In this document: positions 16,390-23,781 of the stretch, piece by piece
Numbering within the stretch: position 1 is the first letter of the stretch
Layout of the letters: each line of letters begins with the position of its first letter
Assembly (NCBI GenBank): GCA_965250245.1
Contig: OZ252296.1
Location: 248,001-312,000 of the forward strand
DNA from: JABDIP01 sp965250245
GTDB lineage: Bacteria; Pseudomonadota; Alphaproteobacteria; DSM-16000; Inquilinaceae
DNA length: 64,000 nucleotides
Direction of reading: 5' to 3'
Position numbers and translations under genes: made by a program
The notes under the pieces: generated by a model
Seen by the model: the letters and a program-made list of their open reading frames with translations, nothing else
Told to the model about the DNA's origin: nothing
Database searches by the model: none

Positions 16390-18789
16390 ATGATCGGTAG
16401 TCTGCAAAAAAGAGACCTCACCCTGTTCGGTGCGTTGGCGATCATTACGATCGTCATTGGCGGCGCGGGCTGGTTTGTGTCGGAAAAATTCCAGGAGCAG
16501 ATGCTGCAGGAGACCGCTCAGGACGAAGCCCTGCATATGGGCTTCTTCGTCATGGAGCGCCTCAGCGATCCCTCTGCGACCTTCGCCTACGGCGCCATCA
16601 CCGAGCAGGACCAGGACCTCATCAACGTGGTCGCCGAGACCGGTAACGTGTACCGGTACAACTTCTTCAATGCCGACGGCATCATCGTGGTTGCGTCCCG
16701 ACCCGGTGACCTCGGCCGCCGCAAGACCGATTCCTTCTTCTTCGACGTCGTCCGCCAGGGTCAGACCTACGTCGAGTTCGCGCGTGACGTGGAGTTCCAC
16801 CCGGACGACATCGTCGTCGAGGTCGGCGCGATGCGCGACGTGATGCGCGAAGGCCGCTTCGCCTTCGCCGCCAGCAGCGAGGGCCGCGAAGCGCGGTCCT
16901 ACGTGGCCGAGGTGTATGTCCCGGTGATCCAGGACGGCGCCTTCCTCGGCGCCGTGGAGGTGTACGTGGACGCCAGTGGCCTCGCCCAATACCTGGCCGA
17001 GGAAGTCGAGGAAGCCCGTCTGGGCGCCGGCGGCATGATGCTGCTGCTGGTCGGCATCATCACCTTCTTCGTCTCCCGCAACATCAACGATCGTAACCGG
17101 CAGCTGTCCACCGTCCAGGCCGCCTCTCAATCCCTGGCCCTGGCCGAGGAAGAGGTGCTGCGGCTGAACGCCGACCTTGAAGCCCGCGTTGAGGAACGGA
17201 CCGGCGAGCTGGGCAAGGCCAACGAGGCGGTGACCAAGCTGAACGAGGATCTGGAGCGGCGCGTTGAGGAACGGACCGAGCAGATCTCCAAGGCGAACGA
17301 CCAGCTCTACCGGCTGAACGAAAGCATGACGCGCCTCAACGAAAGCCTGGAGCAGCGCGTTGAGGAACGTACCTCGGCCTTGAACAAGGCGAACGCCGAC
17401 GTTCTGAAGCTGAACGAGGAGCTGGAGCATCGCGTGGAGGAACGGACCTCCGAGCTGCACGCCGCCCAGGCCGACCTGCTGCGAAACGAGCGACTGGCCG
17501 CGCTTGGTCAGCTGACCGCGACGGTGTCGCACGAGCTGCGAAACCCGCTGGGCGCGATCCGCACCGCCGTCTACCTCGTCGCCGGCCGCACCAAGGATGC
17601 GGGGCTGGGCGTGGAAGGCGCGCTGGAGCGGGCCGACCGCAGCATCACCCGTTGCGACAACATCATCACCGAGCTGCTCGACTTCACGCGCACCACCGAT
17701 CTGGCGCTGGAGGCGGTGCCGTTCGACGAATGGCTGTCCTCGGTGCTGGACGAGCAGACGGTGCCGAAGGGCATTGCCTTCGACAACCAGGTCTCGACCC
17801 AGGGGCTGGAGATCGCGTTCGACCAGGACCGTTTCCGCCGGGTCATCATCAACGTCTTCAACAACGGTTGCGAGGCGATGCTGGAGGAGGCCCAGGGCGG
17901 CTCCGACAAGCAGCACCAGATGACCGTGACGTCCAAGCTCGACGACGAGCGCCTGGAAGTCCGCTTCGTCGACAATGGCCCGGGCATCGCGCCGGAGATC
18001 CTGGAGAAGATCTTCGAGCCGCTGTACAGCACCAAGAGCTTCGGCGTCGGCCTCGGCCTGCCGACGGTGCGCCAGATCATGCGCCAGCATGGCGGCGACA
18101 TCGAGATGCACAGCGCGCCGGGCCAGGGCACCACCGTGCTGCTGTGGCTGCCGCGCAACCTTGGCGAATCCGGTGCCGTCGAGCATCAGGATCACCAGGA
18201 CGACACGGCGCCCGAACCGATCCTCGCGGCCGAGCCGGTCGCTGCCTCCGACATGTCTGCGGAGGAGGCGCCGATGGCCGATCCGATGCCGGCGGCCGAT
18301 CCGATACCGGCGGCCGAGCCGATGCCGGCGGCCGAGCCGGCCGCAGCGGCAGAGGCGGCCCAGCCGACCGCGCCGGTCGCATCGCCGGCGGCTCCCGCGG
18401 AGCCGATCGCGCCTGCCGAGCCGATCGTTGCGGCCGACATGGCGGCCCCGGCCGCTTCGCCCGCAGCCGAGCCTGCGCCCGCGGCCGCGATGGAGCCGGC
18501 CACGCCGAAGCCCGCGGCCAGCCTGACCATGACCGCCAGCCCGGTACCGCCGCCCAGCGCGCCGGCGGCGCCGCCCGAGCAGGCCGCGGCCGCACCGGCC
18601 GCGCCCGAGGCGGCCGCTCCGGCCAGCCCGGCTCCCGCCGCTCCGGCTTCGGCCGGTCCGGCCCAGGCCGGCGACGCTCCGGCCGGCGAGGCCAATCCGC
18701 TGGCATCCGCCGGCCTCCCCGATGAGGACCCGACCGGCGAATCGCCCGAGCGGGCCAGCGGGCCCGGCTCGAAAGACGCGGCGGCCTGA
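16390..18789 (+). CDS. Membrane sensor histidine kinase with repeat coiled coil and Pro/Ala tail
   Basis: 799 residues. TM1 (LTLFGALAIITIVIGGAGW) and TM2 (MMLLLVGIITFFVS) flank a periplasmic sensor of about 180 residues shared with the product at 10169. Residues 260-360 form a coiled coil with four copies of RVEERT starting at residues 266, 291, 323 and 348 (spacings 25, 32, 25). HisKA follows with H381 in TVSHELRNPLG, then the ATPase domain: N box NVFNNGCEAM, DNGPGIAPE, GVGLGLPTV. Residues 590-799 are an extended Pro/Ala/Glu tail with degenerate EPMPAA units, unusual for a kinase and perhaps a flexible tether. It is followed 26 bp later by the triple-receiver gene, its likely partner. Confidence 0.93.
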   Translation: MIGSLQKRDLTLFGALAIITIVIGGAGWFVSEKFQEQMLQETAQDEALHMGFFVMERLSDPSATFAYGAITEQDQDLINVVAETGNVYRYNFFNADGIIVVASRPGDLGRRKTDSFFFDVVRQGQTYVEFARDVEFHPDDIVVEVGAMRDVMREGRFAFAASSEGREARSYVAEVYVPVIQDGAFLGAVEVYVDASGLAQYLAEEVEEARLGAGGMMLLLVGIITFFVSRNINDRNRQLSTVQAASQSLALAEEEVLRLNADLEARVEERTGELGKANEAVTKLNEDLERRVEERTEQISKANDQLYRLNESMTRLNESLEQRVEERTSALNKANADVLKLNEELEHRVEERTSELHAAQADLLRNERLAALGQLTATVSHELRNPLGAIRTAVYLVAGRTKDAGLGVEGALERADRSITRCDNIITELLDFTRTTDLALEAVPFDEWLSSVLDEQTVPKGIAFDNQVSTQGLEIAFDQDRFRRVIINVFNNGCEAMLEEAQGGSDKQHQMTVTSKLDDERLEVRFVDNGPGIAPEILEKIFEPLYSTKSFGVGLGLPTVRQIMRQHGGDIEMHSAPGQGTTVLLWLPRNLGESGAVEHQDHQDDTAPEPILAAEPVAASDMSAEEAPMADPMPAADPIPAAEPMPAAEPAAAAEAAQPTAPVASPAAPAEPIAPAEPIVAADMAAPAASPAAEPAPAAAMEPATPKPAASLTMTASPVPPPSAPAAPPEQAAAAPAAPEAAAPASPAPAAPASAGPAQAGDAPAGEANPLASAGLPDEDPTGESPERASGPGSKDAAA

Positions 18790-18815
18790 ACCAACATTCC
18801 GTGGTGGAGAGACCA

Positions 18816-20882
18816 ATGAGAATTTTCATCGTCGACGACCATCGGGATGTTGCCGAGGGCCTGGCGGACGTGCTGCGCATGCACGGCCACGAGGTCGAGG
18901 TCGCGCACAACGGCGAGCAGGCGATCCGGATCTTCAAGGAGCAGGATTTCGACATCGCCTTCATGGACGTGATGATGCCGGGCATGAACGGCGTCGAGAG
19001 CTTCCTGGAGATCCGCAAGATCAAGCCGGACGCCAAGGTCGTGATGATGACCGGCTACAGCGTCACCCAGCTCCTCGACCAGGCGATCGAGAACGGCGCG
19101 TACGGCGTGCTGCACAAGCCGGTCTCCATGGACGAGGTGCTGAACTCGGTCGAGCGGGTGCAGTCCCAGGGCATGGTGCTGGTCGCCGATGACGACCCGA
19201 ACTTCGCCGCCAACATGGCCGAGGTGCTGAAGGACAAGGGCTATCGCGTCCAGGTCGCGCGCACCGGCAAGCAGGCCCTGGACACGGTTCTGGGCGGCGG
19301 CATCGACATCCTGGTGCTGGACCTGCAGCTCCCGGTCGTCAGCGGCCTGGAAGTCTATATGGAACTGCAGAAGCGCGGCCGGGCGCTGCCTACGGTCTGC
19401 GTCACCGGCTACAGCCATGAACAGGCCGACGCGATCGACAAGCTGAGCAGCCTGTCGGCCGGCATCCTGACCAAGCCGTTCAACACCAACCAGCTCCTGG
19501 AAGTGCTCGGCAACATCATGCCGGACGCCGCCGCCGCGGTATCGGACGCGCCGGTCATGTCGGCGCCGCAGCAGGACACCTTCCCGTCCGAGGGTCTCGA
19601 CGATCCGGGCGCCGCCCCGTCGATGTCGGATGCCCCGGCTCCGTCCCCCGCCGCCGCGCCGTCGCCGGCGCCGTCGGCGGCGACGACCGAGTACGGCCAT
19701 GGCTCCAGCAGCCAGAGCTCCAGCGGCCGCGGCCGGCTGCTGGCGGTGGACGACGATGTCGACATGGTCGACGGCCTGGCCGAGGTGCTCGAGGCCCATG
19801 GCTACGAGGTCAAGACCGCCAACGACCAGGACGCCGCGATCCGGACCATCCAGGATTACGACGCCCAGGTGGCGCTGCTCGACATCCGGCTGGGCAACAC
19901 CAACGGCCTCGACCTGATCTCGCGGCTGAAGGAGTACCGGCCGAACCTGTACTGCATCGTCATCACCGGCAATGCGGACAAGGAATCGGCGGTCACGGCG
20001 CTGCGCAACGGCGCCTACGACTACATGACCAAACCGCTGCATCCCAACGAGCTGTTCTCGGTGATTGAGCGCTGCCTGGACAAGCACCGTCTGGAACAGC
20101 GTGCCGACGCGGCGTTCGACGCCCTGCAGATCGCCAAGGACGCGGCGGAGACCGCCAGCAAGTCGAAGAGCCAGTTCTTCGCCACCATGAGCCGTGAGCT
20201 GCGCAAGCCGATCACCGCGATCATGAACTCGTCCAATGCCCTGATCGAGCAGGCGCATGGCGAGCTGGGCGCGCCGCAATACATGGATCATGCCCGCAAC
20301 ATCCGCAACGGCAGCAGCCATCTTCTGGGCATCATCAGCTATGCCCTCGACATGGCTGAGGCGGAGTCCGGCAAGCTGGCGCTGAACGAGACCGAGGTCG
20401 ACATCAGCGCGCTGGTCTCCACCGCCGTGCGCGTCGTGCAGCAGACCCATCGGGCCGAGCACCGCAAGATCGGCCTGGACCTGCCGGAGCCGGCGCCGAA
20501 GGTGTGGGGCGACCAACGCCAGCTCAAGCAGATCGTCATGAACCTGCTGTCCAACGCGGTGAAGTTCACCGGTGATGACGGGCAGATCCATGTGAGCCTG
20601 CGCTGGAACGATCAGGGCGGCCTGGCGATCGAGGTCAAGGACACCGGCATCGGCATCGCCAAGGAAGACCTGCCCAAGGCCATGGCCCAGTTCGGCCGCG
20701 TGGAGAACCAGTCGGTCCCGCGCGAGCGCCAGGGTGCGGGTCTCGGCCTGCCGCTGGTCGCGGCCATGACCGAGCTGCATGGCGGCCGCCTGACGCTGGA
20801 AAGCCAGCCGGGCGTGGGCACCACCGCGGTCGTCCATCTGCCGGCGGAGCGCATCGTCAACACCCGGTCCGCCGCCGAATAG
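18816..20882 (+). CDS. REC-REC-REC pseudo-histidine-kinase hybrid
   Basis: 688 residues. Three receivers carry phospho-Asp D51 (FMDVMMPGMNG), D169 (VLDLQLPVVSG) and D356 (LLDIRLGNTNG). An Ala/Pro/Ser linker (about 245-305) separates REC2 from REC3. A HisKA-like helix pair follows, but the motif reads ATMSRELRKPIT: R460 stands where the phospho-accepting His belongs. The ATPase domain is intact (NLLSNAVKF, DTGIGIAKEDL, GAGLGLPLV). REC1-REC2 are colinear with the whole product at 13209. An ATG with GGAGAG upstream was chosen. The protein probably receives phosphate from H381 of the upstream kinase and uses its ATPase domain for regulation or dephosphorylation (inference). Confidence 0.92.
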   Translation: MRIFIVDDHRDVAEGLADVLRMHGHEVEVAHNGEQAIRIFKEQDFDIAFMDVMMPGMNGVESFLEIRKIKPDAKVVMMTGYSVTQLLDQAIENGAYGVLHKPVSMDEVLNSVERVQSQGMVLVADDDPNFAANMAEVLKDKGYRVQVARTGKQALDTVLGGGIDILVLDLQLPVVSGLEVYMELQKRGRALPTVCVTGYSHEQADAIDKLSSLSAGILTKPFNTNQLLEVLGNIMPDAAAAVSDAPVMSAPQQDTFPSEGLDDPGAAPSMSDAPAPSPAAAPSPAPSAATTEYGHGSSSQSSSGRGRLLAVDDDVDMVDGLAEVLEAHGYEVKTANDQDAAIRTIQDYDAQVALLDIRLGNTNGLDLISRLKEYRPNLYCIVITGNADKESAVTALRNGAYDYMTKPLHPNELFSVIERCLDKHRLEQRADAAFDALQIAKDAAETASKSKSQFFATMSRELRKPITAIMNSSNALIEQAHGELGAPQYMDHARNIRNGSSHLLGIISYALDMAEAESGKLALNETEVDISALVSTAVRVVQQTHRAEHRKIGLDLPEPAPKVWGDQRQLKQIVMNLLSNAVKFTGDDGQIHVSLRWNDQGGLAIEVKDTGIGIAKEDLPKAMAQFGRVENQSVPRERQGAGLGLPLVAAMTELHGGRLTLESQPGVGTTAVVHLPAERIVNTRSAAE

Positions 20883-20904
20883 CGCTGCGCATACCGAGAG
20901 ACAC

Positions 20905-20934
20905 CGGGGCGGGCCTCACGGTCCGCCCCGTTTT
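20905..20934 (+). terminator. Rho-independent terminator after the pseudo-kinase gene
   Basis: A 7-8-bp stem, GGGGCGG with CCGCCCC, and a 10-base loop, followed by GTTTTG. It lies 22 bp after the stop codon and separates this operon from PilJ-type gene 4. Confidence 0.75.
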
Positions 20935-20970
20935 GCTGTCCGGCTGTCGCGGATGCTGACGCCTCTAAGT

Positions 20971-20985
20971 TTAACAGTTTTTCAA
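20971..20985. promoter_or_regulatory. Weak CtrA-like box upstream of PilJ-type gene 4
   Basis: TTAA-CAGTTTT-TCAA, preceded by TCTAAG and followed by another TTAA at 20998. The poorest match of the set, about 100 bp before the start codon. Confidence 0.28.
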
Positions 20986-21084
20986 TAAACTCCCGCATTA
21001 ATTGTCAAAATACCCGCCGCAACTCAACTCCGCTTTCCGCGGCCGGGGATTCGTTCGATCGGACACTGGCATGGGATCGGATCG

Positions 21085-21948
21085 ATGCAGTTGAGGCTCT
21101 TCGCATTTTTCATCGCTACGGCGGCAATCGCAGCAACCCCGGCGTCATCCCAGTTCAGCACCCAGGCCACCAGCCAGACCGTCAGGCACATCGATACCCT
21201 GCCGACCCATGCCGAACGGATGAGCGCCGCGCTCATGTTCATCGCCATGGACATCGACACCGACGCGCAGCTGCTGCAGCTGCGTGACGCCCGCAACGGC
21301 TTCGTGGCCGTGCTGAACGGCCTGCGCTATGGCGACACGATGATGGAAGTGCCGCTGCTGGACGAGCCGGAGGTGGCCGACGCGGTCAGCCGCGTCAACG
21401 CGCTGTGGCCCGATTTCGACGACCTCGTCTATCTCGGAACGACCGCCCGGACGCTGAGCGCGGAGGAGGTGCGGACGCTCGCCGCCCTGACGCCGCCGTT
21501 GACCCTGGCGGCCGAGCAGGCCTCCGACGCCTTCGGTTCGGTCTTCGCCGGCGGCAACATCCCGTCGATCCTGGTCGGCACCACCCTGCAATGCGAGGCC
21601 CAGGCGATGCTGGTGCAGCGCATGCTGAAGGAATACCTGCTGATCGCCTATGGGCAGGATGTCGACCTGAACGGCGAGATGCTGCAGCAGAGCCTGGAGC
21701 GCTTCGACCGGGTGCTGGTCGGGCTGGCCGCCGGCGACCCCGAGCTGCGGCTGCTGCCGGCCCCCAGCCCGGAGATCGCCGGGCATGTGGCCGAGGCACA
21801 GCGGAAATGGGACGAGATGCGCCCCTTCCTGGCCACGGCCAGCCAGAACGGCCGCGCCAGCCGCGAACAGGTGCTGCGGGTCGCCCGTGTCGGCGACGCG
21901 CTCTATCGCGACATGGTCGCCATCGCCGAGATGTACGCGGCGCTCTGA
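21085..21948 (+). CDS. Secreted tandem PilJ-type domain protein 4
   Basis: 287 residues with signal peptide MQLRLFAFFIATAAIAATPA. Repeat 1 holds HAERMSAALMFIAMDID. Repeat 2 holds QAMLVQRMLKEYLLIAYGQD and then LRLLPAPSPEI, the paralogue signature. One Cys (LQCEAQ) lies where the other copies have none. No TM segment is seen after the signal, so it is expected to be periplasmic. It stands as a single gene after the terminator at 20905 and runs toward the end of dhaL, only 8 bp away. It probably reports on the same kind of signal as paralogues 1-3. Confidence 0.82.
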   Translation: MQLRLFAFFIATAAIAATPASSQFSTQATSQTVRHIDTLPTHAERMSAALMFIAMDIDTDAQLLQLRDARNGFVAVLNGLRYGDTMMEVPLLDEPEVADAVSRVNALWPDFDDLVYLGTTARTLSAEEVRTLAALTPPLTLAAEQASDAFGSVFAGGNIPSILVGTTLQCEAQAMLVQRMLKEYLLIAYGQDVDLNGEMLQQSLERFDRVLVGLAAGDPELRLLPAPSPEIAGHVAEAQRKWDEMRPFLATASQNGRASREQVLRVARVGDALYRDMVAIAEMYAAL

Positions 21949-21956
21949 CGCGCCGG

Positions 21957-22562
21957 TCAGGCCTTCAGCGCCTCCACCACCCGCTTGAAGGCGAGCATGC
22001 CCGGATCGTCGAGACCGATGCTGCGCTCGCCGAAGATCCGCGCCCGGCCGACCTTGTTGGGCTGATCCCGAAATGCCTCCAGCGCCGATGCCGCGCCGCG
22101 GTCTGCGGCGGCGGCGATGGCGTCGGATTCGTCCAGCGCGCCGATCTCCTCCCGGGCGGCGGCGATCGAGTCCAGAACCGTCTTGTCGCCCAGGGAGGCC
22201 TTGCCGCGCAGCATCATGGCGTCCAGCGCCCCGGCCAGCAGGGCGCTGGTCTCGCCCCACGGCACCTCCGTCCGGCCACGTGTCGCCTTGGCGGCGCTCA
22301 TCAGCCCGGTCGCGAGCAACGTGCCGTAGCTGGACCCGGAGGTCTTGGTGAAGGCCTGGGCGCATTTCATCAGCGCCATGCCGACGTCGTCCGGCAGGTC
22401 CGGCAGTGCCTCCATCACAAGGCGGCTGCCGCGCACCATGGTGACGCCGAGATCGCCGTCGCCGAGCTTGCCGTCGGCGGTGTTGAGCTCGTCGGCGGCC
22501 GCCTCCATGGCGGCGGCGATCCGGGTGAGGCCGGCCTTCAGGCTTTCGGTGGTCAGCGCCAT
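21957..22562 (-). CDS. dhaL: Dihydroxyacetone kinase ADP/ATP-binding subunit DhaL
   Basis: 201 residues, the normal DhaL length. The nucleotide/Mg loop is in DGKLGDGDLGVTM and the second signature is TKTSGSSYGTLLATG. In PTS-dependent systems DhaL keeps ADP bound and is recharged by DhaM; in others an ATP-type protein works directly. No DhaM is in the window, so free ATP use is plausible. It starts 4 bp after dhaK ends, giving a coupled pair at the 3' end of the transporter operon. The ketose substrate may be dihydroxyacetone or a larger ketose such as a tetrulose, as known for other DhaKL homologues. Confidence 0.93.
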   Translation of the reverse strand: MALTTESLKAGLTRIAAAMEAAADELNTADGKLGDGDLGVTMVRGSRLVMEALPDLPDDVGMALMKCAQAFTKTSGSSYGTLLATGLMSAAKATRGRTEVPWGETSALLAGALDAMMLRGKASLGDKTVLDSIAAAREEIGALDESDAIAAAADRGAASALEAFRDQPNKVGRARIFGERSIGLDDPGMLAFKRVVEALKA

Positions 22563-22566
22563 CGCA

Positions 22567-23565
22567 TCACACGGTCCAGAAGGCGCAGGCTGCCGGCGCC
22601 TTCAGCAGGGCCTCCAGCTCGTCATCCAGCTTGCAGAAGGTGAAGGACACGCCGGACATCTCCATGGAGGTCGCGTAGCGGCCGACCAGCGGCATCACCA
22701 CGCTGACACCGAGATCGTCGAAGCGCTGCTTCACGTAGCGATAGAGGATGTAGAGCTCCTCCGGCGGCGTGGCGCCCAGGCTGTTGATCAGCGGCGACAC
22801 CCGGTCGCCGGAGCCGAGCGGCATGTCGGCCAGCAGGGTGTCGACCATCTCTGCGGCGATGGCGTCGGCCGAGCGCAGCTTGCCGCGCCACACGCCGGGC
22901 TCGCCATGGATGCCCATGCCCATCTCCATCTCGTCCTCGGCGATCTCGAAGGTGGGCTTGCCGGCCTGGGGCACGGTGCAGGGGGTCAGCGCCGCGCCGA
23001 TCGAGCGGCAATGGTCGGCCGCCTTCTGGGCGATGCGGGTGACTTCCGCCAGGTCGCCCTTCCGCTCCGCTGCCGCACCGGCGATCTTGAAGGCGTAGAC
23101 CATTCCGGCGACGCCACGGCGTTTCTCCGCCTCCTCCGGCTTGGCCGAGGCCACGTCGTCGGCCAGCAGCACGGTGGTGGAGGGGATGTCCTCCATCTCC
23201 AGCATGTCGCCGGCCATGTCGAAGTTCATGACATCGCCGCCGTAATTGCCGTAGAGGCGCAGCACGCCGGCCCCGCCATTGGCGGCCCGCATGGCGTCGG
23301 CCATCTGCTCGACGGAGGGCGAGGCGAAGACGTCGCCGATGGCGCAGGCATCCAGCAGCCCGGTGCCGACATAGCCGGTGAAGACTGGCAGGTGTCCGGA
23401 GCCGCCGCCGGTCACAATGCCGACCTTGCCCGACACTGCGCCGCCGGCCCGGGCGATTACCCGGCCGCCTTCGCCGGTCTGCATGTAATGCTCGGGATGC
23501 GCCGCGCACAGCCCGACCAGCATCTCGTCCACATAGCTGTAAGGGTCGTTGAGGATCTTCTTCAT
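22567..23565 (-). CDS. dhaK: Dihydroxyacetone kinase substrate-binding subunit DhaK
   Basis: 332 residues. The phosphate-side loop is TGGGSGHLPVFTGYVG. The His that forms a covalent hemiaminal with the ketone is H220 in GMGIHGEPGV. Other family marks are LYGNYGGDVMNFDMA and NSLGATPPEELYILY. It is the first of the dhaKL pair and lies downstream of the solute-binding protein gene, with a palindromic repeat between. The context suggests that the transporter delivers the ketose or its precursor. Family is certain, natural ketose is not. Confidence 0.95.
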   Translation of the reverse strand: MKKILNDPYSYVDEMLVGLCAAHPEHYMQTGEGGRVIARAGGAVSGKVGIVTGGGSGHLPVFTGYVGTGLLDACAIGDVFASPSVEQMADAMRAANGGAGVLRLYGNYGGDVMNFDMAGDMLEMEDIPSTTVLLADDVASAKPEEAEKRRGVAGMVYAFKIAGAAAERKGDLAEVTRIAQKAADHCRSIGAALTPCTVPQAGKPTFEIAEDEMEMGMGIHGEPGVWRGKLRSADAIAAEMVDTLLADMPLGSGDRVSPLINSLGATPPEELYILYRYVKQRFDDLGVSVVMPLVGRYATSMEMSGVSFTFCKLDDELEALLKAPAACAFWTV

Positions 23566-23613
23566 CGCCGCACCCGATTACTCAATTCATGGGATGGTTC
23601 TGGCGGACAGACC

Positions 23614-23754
23614 CCCCTCACCCGACCACGCGAAATCGTCGCGCGGCCACCCTCTCCCGCGAGGGGAGAGGGGAATGACCGGCCGCCCCTTCCACCCCTC
23701 TCCCTTGACGGGAGAGGGAGGGGCCCGCGGCAAAGCCGTGGGAGGGTGAGGGTG
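23614..23754. repeat. Dispersed palindromic repeat, family B, copy 2
   Basis: A longer variant with two CCCTCTCCC/GGGAGAGG hairpins and outer arms CCCTCACCC and GGGTGAGGG. It lies between the binding-protein gene and dhaK on the same transcript, where such hairpins often set unequal expression of upstream and downstream genes. Confidence 0.8.
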
Positions 23755-23781
23755 AAAGCCGCAAGGCTCGGATCCGTTTCC

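Noticed and set aside
17185..17450. Regularly spaced direct repeats, considered as a CRISPR-like or tandem DNA array
   Set aside because: The repeats encode RVEERT units in frame inside a coiled coil and are 75 or 96 bp apart, so they are coding.
18240..18720. Degenerate CCGATGCCGGCGGCCGA-like repeats, considered as a DNA minisatellite
   Set aside because: They lie in frame in the kinase tail and vary at codon level like a low-complexity Pro/Ala protein segment.
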